The notes under the pieces are model-generated. The model made no database searches. It worked only from the letters and a program-made list of their open reading frames with translations, and was not told where the DNA came from. 64,000 bases of DNA from Procambarus clarkii (taxonomy: Eukaryota > Arthropoda > Malacostraca > Decapoda > Cambaridae). The translations under genes and the position numbers were made by a program. Of the stretch, positions 1-12,144 are shown piece after piece. Location of the stretch: contig NC_091175.1 of assembly GCF_040958095.1 (NCBI RefSeq), forward strand, positions 18,832,787-18,896,786. The letters run 5' to 3'. Every line of letters starts with the position of its first letter. The first letter of the stretch is position 1.

Positions 1-367
1 CTCGTGAACGCCGAGTAATCCTTATCACGAATCTTCCTGTTGCTGAACCTCTTGAGCTGAAATCCACGAGGGTACGAAATGGATTTCGTGCCCTCTCTCT
101 TTAAGTCAAGAAAATTCAAGCTCAAATGAGACAAAGGCTCTATAATTTGTCTAGACTCTAAATTACTCTATCAAGTGATCGTTCTCAAGTGATCAATTGT
201 CTCGCATTGACAGGTCAAAAGGTATTGGATGAGTAATATAGGATTAGAGCGCTCGGTAAAGCATGAAAATGGCACGGCGAAACATCTGACCGGAGTTCGA
301 GAAATCGTACAGCTCTAAATGAACTTTGGGGTTCATATTCAGTGTCCATTATGTAACGTTTTCCTCC
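1..367. other. Unassigned flank, no gene seen
   Basis: Non-repetitive sequence with only short open frames in both directions. I see no splice-flanked coding segment, RNA gene or recognisable transposon. Confidence 0.5.
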
Positions 368-546
368 ATTACCCACAGGATAGGTATGGGGATCCACTAC
401 TACCCACAGGACAGGTGTGGGGGTCCACTACCACCCACACGATGGGTATGGGGTCCACTACCACCCACAGGATAGGTATGGGGGGTCCATTACCACCCAC
501 AGGATAGGTATGGGGGGTCCACTACCACCCACAGAACACGTATGGA
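368..546. repeat. 30-33-bp minisatellite, 6 degenerate units
   Basis: Units carry CCACTACCACCCACAGGAT followed by (A/G)GGTATGGGG. This is the reverse complement of the large array at 58467-60255 and of the remnant at 52741-52810, so one minisatellite family occupies two loci about 52 kb apart in opposite orientation. G-run length differs between units, giving variable unit length. Confidence 0.85.
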
Positions 547-591
547 ATGTACAGCAAATTAAACCGAAATTTACAAATATGAGAATGAACT

Positions 592-992
592 GACGTGCCA
601 AATAAAGCAAGGGCACGCCAAATAAAGCAAGGGCACGCCAAATAAAGCAAGGGCACGCCAAATAAAGCAAGGGAACGCCAAATAAAGCAAGGGCACGCCA
701 AATAAAGCAAGGGCACGCCAAATAAAGCAAGGGCACGCCAAATAAAGCAAGGGCACGCCAAATAAAGCAAGGGCACGCCAAATAAAGCAAGGGCACGCCA
801 AATAAAGCAAGGGAACGCCAAATAAAGCAAGGGCACGCCAAATAAAGCAAGGGAACGCCAAATAAAGCAAGGGCACGCCAAATAAAGCAAGGGAACGCCA
901 AATAAAGCAAGGGCACGCCAAATAAAGCAAGGGCACGCCAAATAAAGCAAGGGCACGCCAAATAAAGCAAGGGCACGCCAAATAAAGCAAGG
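592..992. repeat. 20-bp minisatellite, about 20 copies
   Basis: Unit GGGCACGCCAAATAAAGCAA repeats head to tail with almost no variation except GGGAACGCC in some copies. The unit is not a multiple of three and its minus strand has no stop codon, so all three minus frames stay open across the array. These frames (repeating CFIWRALALFGVPLLYLA-type peptide) are repeat artefacts. Confidence 0.95.
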
Positions 993-1330
993 CACACATC
1001 GGCTTTATCAATACAACCACTAACAAAAATCTATGAGGTTTAAGAATGAGGTGTGAGCTTCATAGTGCTTAGGAGCACGTGAATGTCTGATCTTTAATAT
1101 AGAGTGCCTAACAGTGCCACCCTAATGCAGCTTGCAGGGAAGAGCTTCAGCTCCAGGGCCTGGCTTTTCCAAGTGCTGGTCGTGTAATGCAATACCCACA
1201 TCCTTAAGACCTTAAGGTAATATCTCGTTTTGAAACTGTAATGGGAGTTAATTTCTATAATTTCACATTAATTGATTATAGATTATCATCTATCCACTCT
1301 TCCAAGGTAAAATACCAGATCAGGCTTCAT
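993..1330. other. Unassigned unique sequence
   Basis: AT-rich non-repetitive stretch between two minisatellites. No coding exon, RNA or mobile element recognised. Confidence 0.5.
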
Positions 1331-1438
1331 TCATCCTTCCAGGATAACAGACTACATCCGGCTCCAATCCATCCTTCCAGGATAACAGACCAGATCCGGC
1401 TCCAATCCATCCTTCCAGGATAACAGACCAGATCCGGC
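1331..1438. repeat. 38-bp minisatellite, about 3 copies
   Basis: Three near-identical units containing ATCCTTCCAGGATAACAGAC, spaced 38 bp apart (starts near 1332, 1370 and 1408). Confidence 0.85.
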
Positions 1439-1538
1439 CCCATCGTCCCTCTCTCCTCACGCCCAACGAAACTGCTGCTCAGAAAGTATTGCTTGGCTTT
1501 GAGAGATATCACTTGAGAGGTGGGAGTAGGGAGAGAGA

Positions 1539-1588
1539 GTGAAACACAGAGAGAGAGAGAAAGGGAAAGAGAGATGGGGGTAGACTTA

Positions 1589-1642
<54 letters not shown>

Positions 1643-1648
1643 CCCCCC
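1539..1648. repeat. Compound (GA)n / (CT)n / C-run microsatellite
   Basis: GA-rich tract (1539-1580), then a pure (CT)n tract (about 1592-1640) ending in a run of eight C residues. The purine-to-pyrimidine switch makes the two tracts mutually complementary. Confidence 0.9.
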
Positions 1649-1989
1649 GATTATACCAGGGTCGAACAGAAAACAACTACAATTTTCAGCCTTGATTTCC
1701 GGGTTTGAATCCGCGCCGGAGCAGAAACAATTTGGCAGCATTTCCTCACACCTCATGCCTCTGCTCACCTAGCAACAAACAAGAACTTAAGAGTTACACA
1801 GTTTCTGGGGACTGAATCCTAAGGGATGGTTAGTAGCTTAATTAGTTGTTATATACAAACATATATACATACACACACAAATATATCACACCACACACAC
1901 ACACTAATTAGCTCAAGGACAAATATATGGACAGTACTGGCTAGGAACTCCTCTATAACTATTCGTTCCCTGTTCACCCTGCAGTAATT

Positions 1990-2060
1990 GGGGAACTTTG
2001 AGTAGAACAAATTAACGGGTCGTGTTCCAAAGAAAAATATGCTAGTAGGCTTACCATGCA
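1990..2060 (+). mobile_element. SINE body fragment
   Basis: Contains CTGTTCACC, a GCAGTAATT block and AACGGGTCGTGTTCCA, which closely match the tail of the tRNA-Gly-headed SINE at 28655-28800 (TACGGGTCGTGTTCCAGG). No tRNA head is present, so this is a truncated relic. Confidence 0.45.
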
Positions 2061-2118
2061 GCTATAGGAAAGGAAAGCTCTCAGTCTGCTAAGAGAAGAG
2101 TACTCCTTTACCCACTTG

Positions 2119-2121
<3 letters not shown>

Positions 2122-2206
<85 letters not shown>
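2122..2206. repeat. (GA)n microsatellite
   Basis: About 80 bp of uninterrupted GA. Confidence 0.97.
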
Positions 2207-2609
2207 CTGAGCACCGCAGGGTAATGACCTAGTATGACTAGGATTATAACTAACCAACTTAACACATAATTGTGCTAGAGACCTTAGATATAAATTCTTT
2301 AATGTTCTCTACTTTTTCCAACATATACAAATCCAAAGATACATCACCCTGAAAAATATCTGAGAAGATAAGAAATATTGAGAACCATCTTGAAAACTTA
2401 CTAAAGTTCTGCATCAAATATTATCCTCCAACGAGATTTCGACAACCCAAATTTGAGGTGGATGATAGATCGTATTAGTATACTATTAAACTTACCAGGA
2501 AGTTGGATATAACGGCCGAGCCTCTGTAGTATATTTTGTGACCCAAGCCAGCACACGACAGCCTACCTAATCCCTGCGACAAGCCACGGTAACCCAACAG
2601 ATAACTGAA

Positions 2610-2880
2610 CCATTTAGAGCTAGTAATATCCTATTCAGAGCAAGCATTATCCAATATAGAGCTGGTAATATCCTATTAGGGCTAGTAATATCCTATTTAG
2701 AGCAATCATTATCCAATATAGAGCTGGTAATATCCTATTAGGGCTAGTAATATCCTATTTAGAGCAATCATTATCCAATTTAAAGCTAGTAATATCCTAT
2801 TTAGAGCTACTAATACTCTATTTAGAGCTAATGATATCCTATGTAAAGCTAGTAATATTTTTAGTAATATCCTAGTTCTA
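2610..2880. repeat. Degenerate about 20-24-bp tandem repeat
   Basis: Repeated, diverged copies of GAGCTAGTAATATCCTATTT alternate with GAGCAATCATTATCCAATAT variants. The divergence indicates an old array. Confidence 0.8.
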
Positions 2881-3418
2881 CATAAACAAAGAAACTATCT
2901 ATGACAACATAATCTCACATATAACATACTCTTTATTGACCAAAAATGAACTTTTTAGAACGTTGTAAACATGTCTTTCCACATGTTCAAAGAGAAGGGG
3001 GGGGGGGACGTTAATTATATTTAATTTCCTTAAATGAGGCATTGAGTGGAACAAAATACAATAATGAATAATCCAGTATTCCATGGGGTAGACGCCCCCC
3101 TATGAGCCCCAGGGGTCCTTTGTGACGTGTGTATGTATGTATGTCAACTACCAAGATATCAAACCGTAATGAAGATATCAAGGGAGATATCAAGACGTAA
3201 TGAAGAGACGGCAGAAATGCAGAAAGAACTCATCACATCGTTATTTAAGTGGAAGATGCACTTCAAACTTGATAAATGTAAAAGTCCTTAACATGGATAA
3301 AAGGTGATGACTCCATCAACTGGATAAAGGATTTCTATTTGAACAAATCGGGTTACCGGTTAATCCTGATTGTGAAGGCTATGTAGGCCTGAGAGCTACG
3401 AATACCTCACAGACCAGG
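2881..3418. other. Unassigned sequence
   Basis: Holds a 12-bp G run near 3000 and a short (TGTA)n near 3130. No exon or RNA gene supported. Confidence 0.5.
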
Positions 3419-3675
3419 GGCCAGATTCACGAAGCAGTTACGCAAGCACTTAGGAACGTGTATATCTTTCCTCAATCTTTGACGGCTTTGGTTACATTTA
3501 TTAAACAGTTTACAAGCATGAAAACTTCCCAATCAACTGTTGTTATTGTTATAAACAGCCTCCTGGTGCTTCGGAGCTCATTAACTGTTTAATAATTGTA
3601 AAGAAAGCCGCCAAAGATTGAGAAAAGATGGACAGGTTCGTAAGTGCTTGCGTAATTGCTTCGTTAATCTGGTCC
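3419..3675. mobile_element. 257-bp foldback MITE, copy 1
   Basis: Begins GGCCAGATTCACGAAGCAGT and ends with its near complement (AATTGCTTCGTTAATCTGGTCC). The arms stay complementary far inwards (AATCTTTGACGGCTTTGG at left, CCGCCAAAGATTG at right; GAGGCTG/CAGCCTCC-type core), so the whole element folds into one hairpin. It encodes no protein. It matches 6541-6797 in length and sequence. Likely mobilised in trans by a DNA transposase; superfamily not determined. Confidence 0.85.
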
Positions 3676-4126
3676 CAGACTGCGGGAACAGCAAAAACTC
3701 TCGAGATAAGCCACAGGAAATCCACATGAAAAGATTGCGCCAGGTGAGGGAGATGGTGTGAGGCGAGCAAAGATTACGGGACGCTGGCTGACTTGTATAC
3801 ACAGTGTTGTGGGGGAGCGAGTGATTCATTCACACACACTTGCCTCCGATTCGTATATCATTATTTTGGCCATAACTCCGATTTGTTACGATTCTTGCGT
3901 CGTGGCTTCGATTTCGTAGTTTTAGTTCTGGTTAGTTGACTCAATTTAGAGGATAAACACCCACTTAACCCCCACTTCATTTACCAAACTTCACTTCCAT
4001 ACCCAAAAGCTTCATTTCCCTTTTTGGCCTATTAGCATCTAGGCCCAGATCCTTCCCTCTCTAAGACCTTGGTCCGCATGTTTATTAATAACGTGACACT
4101 GAATACAAAGTCAGAACACTTTATAT

Positions 4127-4189
<63 letters not shown>

Positions 4190-4255
4190 CGGACAGAGAG
4201 AGACAGGCAGGGACAGAGAGAGACAGGCAGGGACAGAGAGAGACAGGCAGGGATA
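4127..4255. repeat. (ACAG)n microsatellite plus 22-bp repeats
   Basis: About 60 bp of pure ACAG followed by three copies of a 22-bp unit with GACAGAGAGAGACAGGCAGG. Confidence 0.95.
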
Positions 4256-5700
4256 GAGAAAAATCAATAATCCCCCTCAGATAAATGTCAGCATCAGGGG
4301 AGCAGGGCTTTGGAAGGATACCAATAAGAGTCCTTCTCTTACCCATAAATTACGTGGTATGAACCACAGTCAGCGTCGTCAGGCCAAGGTTGCAAATCGA
4401 TGACCGTGTTGTAAATATTCATGATTATTGCTTTCAGGGCAATTTCTTTCTCAGACCTTCGAGATGTGGGAGGGAGAAGGAGGGTACGTGTTTACTTTCT
4501 GGGAAATATTCCCGTTTCTAAGGAAGGGGAGGTTCTTCTATTGTGTTTTGTAGGGTCCGTTCTGCATCTTCTTGTACACGCAAGAGACAGTTAATCAAAC
4601 ACAAACATACACAAAAATATTTAATTCCGGTAGACAGCGTTGTGGTTGTTAGTATTGCCCTAAATTCCCTGCTGAGTACATGTGTTTTTTGCACAGATTG
4701 GCACAGGAGTAGACGACTTCCGGCTCCTGTAAACAGACTGAGCGCTTTCTCCTTTCCTTATGGTAAACTTTACCAGCCTTATTTTACTCTGTTATGCACA
4801 GGAGTAGATGGCTTCTGACTACTACAGCTGGCTGAGAGTTTTGGCATCCCACTGCTCATGTAAGCCTTACAATATTAGTTTTTCCCTGGAACACGATCCG
4901 CTAATCGGTTAACAACCAGATACTAAATTCCTGCTGGGTGAACAGGGGTGAGCAGTTATAGAATGACGCCCAATCAATTCTCCCTGAATAGGATTCTAAC
5001 TTTGACCAAATCAGTTAACGTGACGAAGAGCGAGTGTATTGAACATTTCCATAGACGTAAATGTATGAACTAGGAACATTTACATAGACGTGAGAGGCAT
5101 TTTAGTCGTCAAAGTTGAAAACAGCTTAATAAGTTGTTAGTAAAGATTGAATCTTTATTCTGTATTATCATGTAATCTCCTTTTGAGAATGATTATTCAG
5201 GATTTTGAAATGTATGAAATTTGAGTCATTAAATATAGCATTTACTTATTCAGTAATCTCTAACATTAAAGACTAATTTACTTCTTAGGATTTATCGATA
5301 TCTATCATTCATTAAACATGGGATGAATGATTTCAGCGTTTGTACAAAAATATTTAGGACAAAATTATTTATGCTTAAATAAAATTCACAAACAAAATCT
5401 ATTCCGATTATAATTTTATTTCAGAAATTATTTTCAGGAGTTTATCGAATTGTGTAAGCTATACAAATTTTCTATACGATTTTGTGAAAATGTGAAAATT
5501 AAAAATTTTCTATTTGTGATAATATTTCTAAATTCACTAAAAAACAATTCTGTTATAAATTTTTCTGTTATAAATTTCTGTTATAAATAAAGTTATAAAA
5601 ATCAGATTTTTTCTGTTATAAATGAACAATATATAGACGTGTTCTGCTTTCATGTCTAAATGTTATTAATCATCACATTTGTGAAGAACTTCGTAATAAG
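4256..5700. other. Unassigned AT-rich sequence
   Basis: Mostly unique, increasingly AT-rich sequence. Short open frames (for example 4543-4818) have no recognisable domain and no convincing splice context. Nothing further identified. Confidence 0.5.
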
Positions 5701-5710
5701 TTGAAAAAAA

Positions 5711-5800
5711 CTTATTCACATATGAACAAATCCACAAGGGCCGTGACGAGGATTCGAACCTGCGTCCGGGAGCATCCCAGACACTGCCCTTATTCACATA
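5711..5800 (-). mobile_element. tRNA-headed SINE fragment
   Basis: On the minus strand it reads GGGATGCTCCCGGACGCAGG, then the Pol III B-box-like GGTTCGAATCC, then GTCACGGCCCTTGTGGATTT. The same module with a longer tail is at 33482-33622. The B box and the tRNA-like spacing support a SINE head; the A box is poorly preserved. Confidence 0.65.
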
Positions 5801-6540
5801 TCTTTAAATTTGACTTTGCTAATACGTATATTATAAAGAAGTGAAACAAATTAGACTCGTTCCTGTTAGCGTTCGGATGTGGTTTCCAATTATTCACCAG
5901 ATCCTCTGGCTTTGCCGTCTAAGCCAACGCCGTTCCAAGGATTCGGATTCGTCAATTTATTCATAATGAGTCATCAAAACCGGGTTTTCATCAAGTCAAA
6001 AAGATATTATTATTACAAATAACAGTTTTGTGTATAGTTAGACGAAGGCTGGTTTAGTGTTTCGATTCCTTAGGCAATTATTTATAATCGTAGTATGTGG
6101 GTGAAACTCCTACCAAGATGCTCTTCCACTATATGAAGTGTACGGAAAAAGTTCGAACGTAAAGTTCGGAACGTTCGAAAGTTCTGTTCCGGGAAAGTTC
6201 AAACGCAACTATTTACGTCAGGGTGTAGAGTATTTGGTCAATATTTAGAAGATGAGTTGGCACATATACACATGATTTTGAACTGTACTCGTCAATACGT
6301 GAGGGAATACGTCACAAAATTTAAGATAATCGTATGTGAAAAGAAGTATTTTCCTTACCTTGTAAGACTCCTTAAGACTTAGGGGATCCAAGATCAAATT
6401 CGTTCAGATAATCACCTTACCACTCACAACTACTTCACTGTTCTGACTTTTTTTACTCTAACACACGCGACCTTAACACTTTGGAACGAATTATTAAACT
6501 GAACCCAAAACTGAATAGTTCCGAGTCTTCAATACCTTGG

Positions 6541-6797
6541 GGCTAGATTCACAAAGCAGTTACGCAAGCACTTATGAACGTGTACTCCTTTCCTCAATCT
6601 TTGACGGCTTTGGTTACTTTTATTAAACAGTTTACAAGCATGAAAACTTCCCATTCAACTGTTGTCATTTTTATAAACAGCCTCCTGGTGCTTCGGAGCT
6701 CATTAACTGTTTAATAATTGGAAACAAAGCCGTCAAAGATTGAAAAAAGATGTACAGGTTCGTAAGTGCTTGCGTAAGTGCTTTCGTGAATCTGGCC
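6541..6797. mobile_element. 257-bp foldback MITE, copy 2, with 5-bp TSD
   Basis: Same length and sequence family as 3419-3675. Ends are GGCTAGATTCAC and GTGAATCTGGCC. It is bounded directly by CTTGG at 6536-6540 and CTTGG at 6798-6802, a plausible 5-bp target-site duplication that fixes the element ends. Confidence 0.85.
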
Positions 6798-6819
6798 CTT
6801 GGTTTCAGCCTGTCTTTTT

Positions 6820-7075
6820 AAGCAATGGCCACCTGCTCGTTCCTCCAGCCGTCAAACCCCCTGTTTATGAATGAAACCCACCTTTACACACTACTCACAA
6901 CCGATGAGATTCGAACCCTTGAACAGTGCTTCGCTGTCGACCTCTGTTCGAACCGCACCTCTCTACATGCTTCACCCACCTACTGCAAATATATATTATT
7001 GCCAGCAAAACCTAACCTACACCAAATTATACATACAATTTTAATATATATAGGAATATTAATTTAAAAATGAGG
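6820..7075. mobile_element. Fragment of the large palindromic family (see 44069-44758)
   Basis: Shares CCCCCTGTTTATGAATGAA, CTCACAACCGATGA, the repeated GTTCGAACC motif and TGCTTCACCCACCTACTGC with the arms of the palindrome at 44069-44758. Diverged, and missing the TTAGG tract. Confidence 0.7.
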
Positions 7076-7135
7076 AAAAAGCCCGATTTGGCGCGAAGCG
7101 TATGTTGAAATGTTTACATTCGGGTTTGGGCTTCG

Positions 7136-7152
7136 GCCGCTAGATGGCTCAG
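7136..7152 (+). promoter_or_regulatory. CTCF-like motif
   Basis: GCCGCTAGATGGCTCAG matches the core of the conserved CTCF site (CC-N-C-N-AG-N-(T/G)GGC). It lies in a locally GC-richer segment. Motif match only; binding is inference. Confidence 0.35.
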
Positions 7153-7442
7153 TTCAGTTTGAGGACAAACTGTATTGTTTACAATGTAAACATTGTTTAT
7201 AAGTAGATATTATTTACTTATTCGTTCGCCTACATGAAAATGGAGTGTTTGGGCTGTTTATGTTTTGTATTTTTTAACTGTAATGTGATATATATAAACT
7301 CTGAAATACGTTCTGATCTCGCAGCGGAATTTTGTGGAGAAGTTTAATTGTTTTGTTTATTTTACTTCTTACTTAGCTGATGCTCCGAGAGGCCTCTGAA
7401 CCACGGGTCAAGATAATGTTATTTCATTAGTTATGAAGCAAA

Positions 7443-7916
<474 letters not shown>

Positions 7917-7964
<48 letters not shown>

Positions 7965-8062
7965 TAAAGTATTTAGTAGTTAGTAACAGTTGATTGATTG
8001 ACAGTTGAGAGGCGGGCCGAAAGAGCAGAGCTCAACCCCCTCAAGCACAACTAGGTGAATAC
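7917..8062 (+). mobile_element. (TG)n plus SINE/LINE-shared tail
   Basis: About 44 bp of TG, then GAAATAAAG, then CAGTTGATTGATTGACAGTT, GAGAGGCGGGCCGAAAGAGC and AAGCACAACTAGGTGAATAC. This tail is in the opposite orientation to the adjacent LINE and matches the 3' part of the full SINE at 46926-47215. No tRNA head remains. Confidence 0.75.
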
Positions 8063-8175
8063 TACTAGGTAATTGTCACTGTAATTGTGAACTGTAATCT
8101 CACTGTAATTGTCACTGTAATACGTAATTATCACTGTAATCTCGTTAGGCAAAAAATTACATCTTTTAAGTACCT

Positions 8176-8365
8176 TGTCCAACCACTTGAGCTGGACGAT
8201 AGAGCGACGGTCTCGCTTCGTGCAGGTCGGCGTTCAATCCCCGACCGTCCACCAAGTGGTTGGGCACCATTCTTTCCCCCCCATCCCATCCCAAATCCTT
8301 ATCCTGAACTCTTCCAAGTGCTATATAGTCGTAATGGCTTGGCGCTTTCCTATAATAGTTCCCTT
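8176..8365 (+). mobile_element. tRNA-derived SINE (family D), copy 1
   Basis: Has an A-box-like GGACGATAGAGCGACGG, a B-box-like GGCGTTCAATCCCC, and CGACCGTCCACCA, which resembles a tRNA acceptor 3' end with CCA. A tail follows with TCCCATCCCAAATCCTTATC and GTAATGGCTTGGCGCTT. The second copy at 48481-48690 matches throughout. No correct tRNA cloverleaf forms, so it is not a tRNA gene. Confidence 0.8.
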
Positions 8366-8581
8366 TTAAGTATCTTGGATAATTTATGTCAAGGTGAGGA
8401 TTAGTGATGGATTCATCAATGAATCTAGATACGATGGAGATAGATACGATACGATGGATTGTATTAAATAATACGATCAGGCATACACCTACATATTAGA
8501 CTAATTAATAAATTATACAAAAAATAAACAGTTATACATTCAGATCACAAATGAGAGTTTTTGTTTGAAAACGTAAATCAA

Positions 8582-8659
8582 TGTTGACCAGACCACACAC
8601 TAGAAATTGAAGGGACGACGACGTTTCGGTCCGTCCTGGACCATTCTCAAGTCGATTTG
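8582..8659. mobile_element. Foldback element, single arm
   Basis: One arm of the element at 11973-12144: TGTTGACCAGACCACACACT through GACGACGTTTCGGTCCGTCC to ATTCTCAAGTCGA. The complementary arm is missing. Confidence 0.85.
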
Positions 8660-9063
8660 ATTATCAATTTTGATACAGTCTAATTAGCTGATTCACTTTA
8701 TTACAGAATTTAGGCAATTAAGAAGTTATTACATGGTGTATTGGACAAAATACTTACTGAATGATTCAGAAAAATCTAAGTCGTCGCCTCCTGAAATAAG
8801 CCTTAATAATCTGGTAATATTAAGTCTTAATTTGAACACATTTCAGCCTTAGTAAACCTCAGTGATCTGGTAATATTTGTCGTTTTTGACCCCTACTTAG
8901 CTCTGTTTTTTTCACAAAATGATGAACATATTGCTTTATTGAGTGTTCATCATGAATATAAATGGAGTGTTCATCATGTTCTCGAAAATCTTCTCATTTT
9001 CAGAAACTCTTATGAAACAGGCCAGTAGCATATTTACTACATAGCTATAAATGCAGACAAGGA

Positions 9064-9240
9064 GTCACAATAACGTGGCTGAAATATGTTGACCAAACCA
9101 GACACTTTGAAAGTGAAGGGACGACGACATTTCGGTCCGTCCTGAACCATTCTCAAGTCTATTTTTTATTTGAAAATGGTCCAGGACGGACCGAAACGTC
9201 GTCGTCCCTTCACTTTCTAGTGTGTGGCACTGGTCAACAT
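9064..9240. mobile_element. Foldback element with both arms
   Basis: Left arm TTGACCAAACCAGACACTTT... and right arm ...CTAGTGTGTGGCACTGGTCAA are inverted complements around GGTCCGTCCTGAACC / GGTCCAGGACGGACC. The left end extends further outwards with GTCACAATAACGTGGCTGAA. No coding capacity. Confidence 0.88.
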
Positions 9241-9978
9241 AGATATATATGTCCTATAAATGCTTTAATCCAGAACTAGTCATCACAATAATTCCAATAA
9301 TCTTAAAAAACCTGAGAAAAAATGAACTAATATGACGGAATTGTTAATATTAACTCTTCCTGCTTCTAAAATAAATGTTAAGATTCTAGGATCTAGAGTC
9401 TGGGGAAATATACAGCACTATACAGAATATTGTTAAAATAAATTACCCAAAACATCATTGTTTTAACGAGGATGTTATAACTACATGCCTAAATTACCAA
9501 CTCAGAGGAAATCATCAAATTCATGAGATTCAGAATGAATATATATTGACTTTTATCTACTTTTGAATAACTCATTTCAATATTCCTTCCAACCTCAACA
9601 GACAATGAATTGCATCTAGTTGCAGATTATTGAACTCTTAAAAGATAAAATAATATTTAAGAATACGTAAACTGCCTTTACATCCGATGAACGAATGAAC
9701 ATAATCTTTCCTGGAACCTTTCGTATACCATTTAACAAATTTACTGGAGTTTACGACTGAGTTGTTTACACACACATGACGACCAAGATGGCGGCACATT
9801 GTCTCTGAAGCATTCTTCCTTTATTCCTTTCTCGGGAGCGACATGGGACTCAACGCCCATTGAAACGAGACAATATATTGAGCCACAATAATCTCCAGAA
9901 GCTCTTGATGAAGAAGCAGCAGCTGCTTCGGCTTACAGTGCCATGGTGGACTGTAAGCGACACAATGGCACTGACACA
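9241..9978. other. Unassigned AT-rich sequence
   Basis: Unique AT-rich DNA. The last part (9780-9970) is less AT-rich and runs straight into the 32-bp array. No gene recognised. Confidence 0.5.
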
Positions 9979-11376
9979 ACGGAACTAACCGTCTTCCAGC
10001 AGCAAACACGATCGAACTAACCATCTTCCAGCAGCAAACACGATCGAACTAACCATCTTCCAGCAGCAAACACGATCGAACTAACCATCTTCCAGCAGCA
10101 AACACGATCGAACTAACCGTCTTCCAGCAGCAAACACGATCGAACTAACCATCTTCCAGCAGCAAACACGATCGAACTAACCGTCTTCCAGCAGCAAACA
10201 CGATCGAACTAACCATCTTCCAGCAGCAAACACGATCGAACTAACCGTCTTCCAGCAGCAAACACGATCGAACTAACCATCTTCCAGCAGCAAACACGAT
10301 CGAACTAACCATCTTCCAGCAGCAAACACGATCGAACTAACCATCTTCCAGCAGCAAACACGATCGAACTAACCATCTTCCAGCAGCAAACACGATCGAA
10401 CTAACCGTCTTCCAGCAGCAAACACAATCGAACTAAACATCTTCCAGCAGTAAACACGATCGAACTAACCATCTTCCAGCAGCAAACACGATCGAACTAA
10501 CCATCTTCCAGCAGCAAACACGATCGAACTAACCATCTTCCAGCAGCAAACACGATCGAACTAACCATCTTCCAGCAGCAAACACGATCGAACTAATCAT
10601 CTTCCAACAGCAAACACGATCGAACTAACCATCTTCCAGCAGCAAACACGATCGAACTAACCGTCTTCCAGCAGCAAACACGATCGAACTAACCATCTTC
10701 CAGCAGCAAACACGATCGAACTAACCGTCTTCCAGCAGCAAACACGATCGAACTAACCATCTTCCAGCAGCAAACACGATCGAACTAACCATCTTCCAGC
10801 AGCAAACACGATCGAACTAACCATCTTCCAGCAGCAAACACGATCGAACTAACCGTCTTCCAGCAGCAAACACAATCGAACTAAACATTTTCCAGCAGCA
10901 AACACGATCGAACTAACCATCTTCCAGCAGCAAACACGATCGAACTAACCATCTTCCAGCAGCAAACACGATCGAACTAACCATCTTCCAGCAGCAAACA
11001 CGATCGAACTAACCATCTTCCAGCAGCAAACACGATCGAACTAACCATCTTCCAGCAGCAAACACGATCGAACTAAACATCTTCCAGCAGCAAACACGAT
11101 CGAACTAAACATCTTCCAGCAGCAAACACAATCGAACTAAACATCTTCCAGCAGCAAACACGGTCGAACTAACCATCTTCCAGCAGCAAACACGATCGAA
11201 CTAACCGTCGTCCAGCAGCAAACACGATCGAACTAACCATCTTCCAGCAGCAAACACGATCGAACTAACCGTCTTCCAGCAGCAAACACAATCGAATTAA
11301 ACATCTTCCAGCAGCAAACACGATCGAACCAAACATCTTCCAGCAGCAAACACGATCGAACCAAACATCTTCCAGC
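9979..11376. repeat. 32-bp minisatellite A, about 43 copies
   Basis: Unit is CATCTTCCAGCAGCAAACAC plus GATCGAACTAAC. Copies alternate between CCATCTTCC and CCGTCTTCC. Rare CACAATCGAACTAAACAT copies recur at 10423 and 10871 (14 units apart), pointing to segmental duplication of blocks. Each unit carries CGATCG. Shares its unit with array 12893-15006. Confidence 0.97.
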
Positions 11377-11972
11377 CTCCTTCCTCAGAGGCCCTCCAGA
11401 ACCTATTGCCGGATAGCAGATACACTCAAGTACCTCTTCTCGTACGGGTTCCTCCAGACGCAGTCTGTATTTTTTTTTGTAGGATTGCTTCTTTCAGGCG
11501 CTCCAAAAAGTCATTTCTCACAGCTTCCTCCAGACAAACTCCAGAACCCACTTGTCTCAAGGCGTCATATAAACACCCCCCAGAACACCATGTTTCAGGT
11601 GCTTAACTGGACCTTATCAATGTCACAACACTCCGGTGGGCAGGAGAGGCCGTCTTACTCCGAAAACTGTGAATAACAGGTTCAAGGATTTACCAGATCC
11701 GACACGATTTGGCACGACATCCCCTGACTGAACCAAGATGGATGCTACTGTTTTTCACTGACAGAACCAATCTTCTCCAAAGCTCTTGAGTACGACTTGG
11801 TGTATTTCAAACAGGTTAAAGGCTGCGTGATTATCTGTCCAGATGACTATCGGGTCATTCGAGTTAATCTCCAACTAACCCTGCAAGCTCTCGGTACTTT
11901 AGTGACCTATTGATCAACAGGCTTCCAGACCAGACATTTTTGTGTATATTGAAATAATTCAAGGAAGAGTTT
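11377..11972. other. Unique spacer between arrays
   Basis: Short open frames with no recognisable product. No exon or transposon identified. Confidence 0.5.
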
Positions 11973-12144
11973 TGTTGACCAGACCACACACTAGAAGGTG
12001 AAGGGACGACGACGTTTCGGTCCGTCCTGGACCATTCTTGAGTCGATTGTGACTTGAGAATGGTCCAGGACGGACCGAAACGTCGTCGTCCCTTCACTTT
12101 CTAGTGTGTGGTCTGGTCAACATACTTTAGCCACGTTATTGTGA
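11973..12144. mobile_element. Foldback element, best-preserved palindrome
   Basis: Left arm 11973-12045 and right arm 12050-12122 are near-perfect inverted repeats (TGTTGACCAGACCACACACT and AGTGTGTGGTCTGGTCAACA at the ends). The right side continues with TTTAGCCACGTTATTGTGAC, the complement of the left extension of copy 9064-9240. So the ancestral element was longer than either copy. Confidence 0.9.

Noticed and set aside
8200..8262. tRNA gene with encoded CCA
   Set aside because: A and B boxes are present, but the D, anticodon and T stems do not form correctly, and a second copy with the same tail shows it is a SINE.
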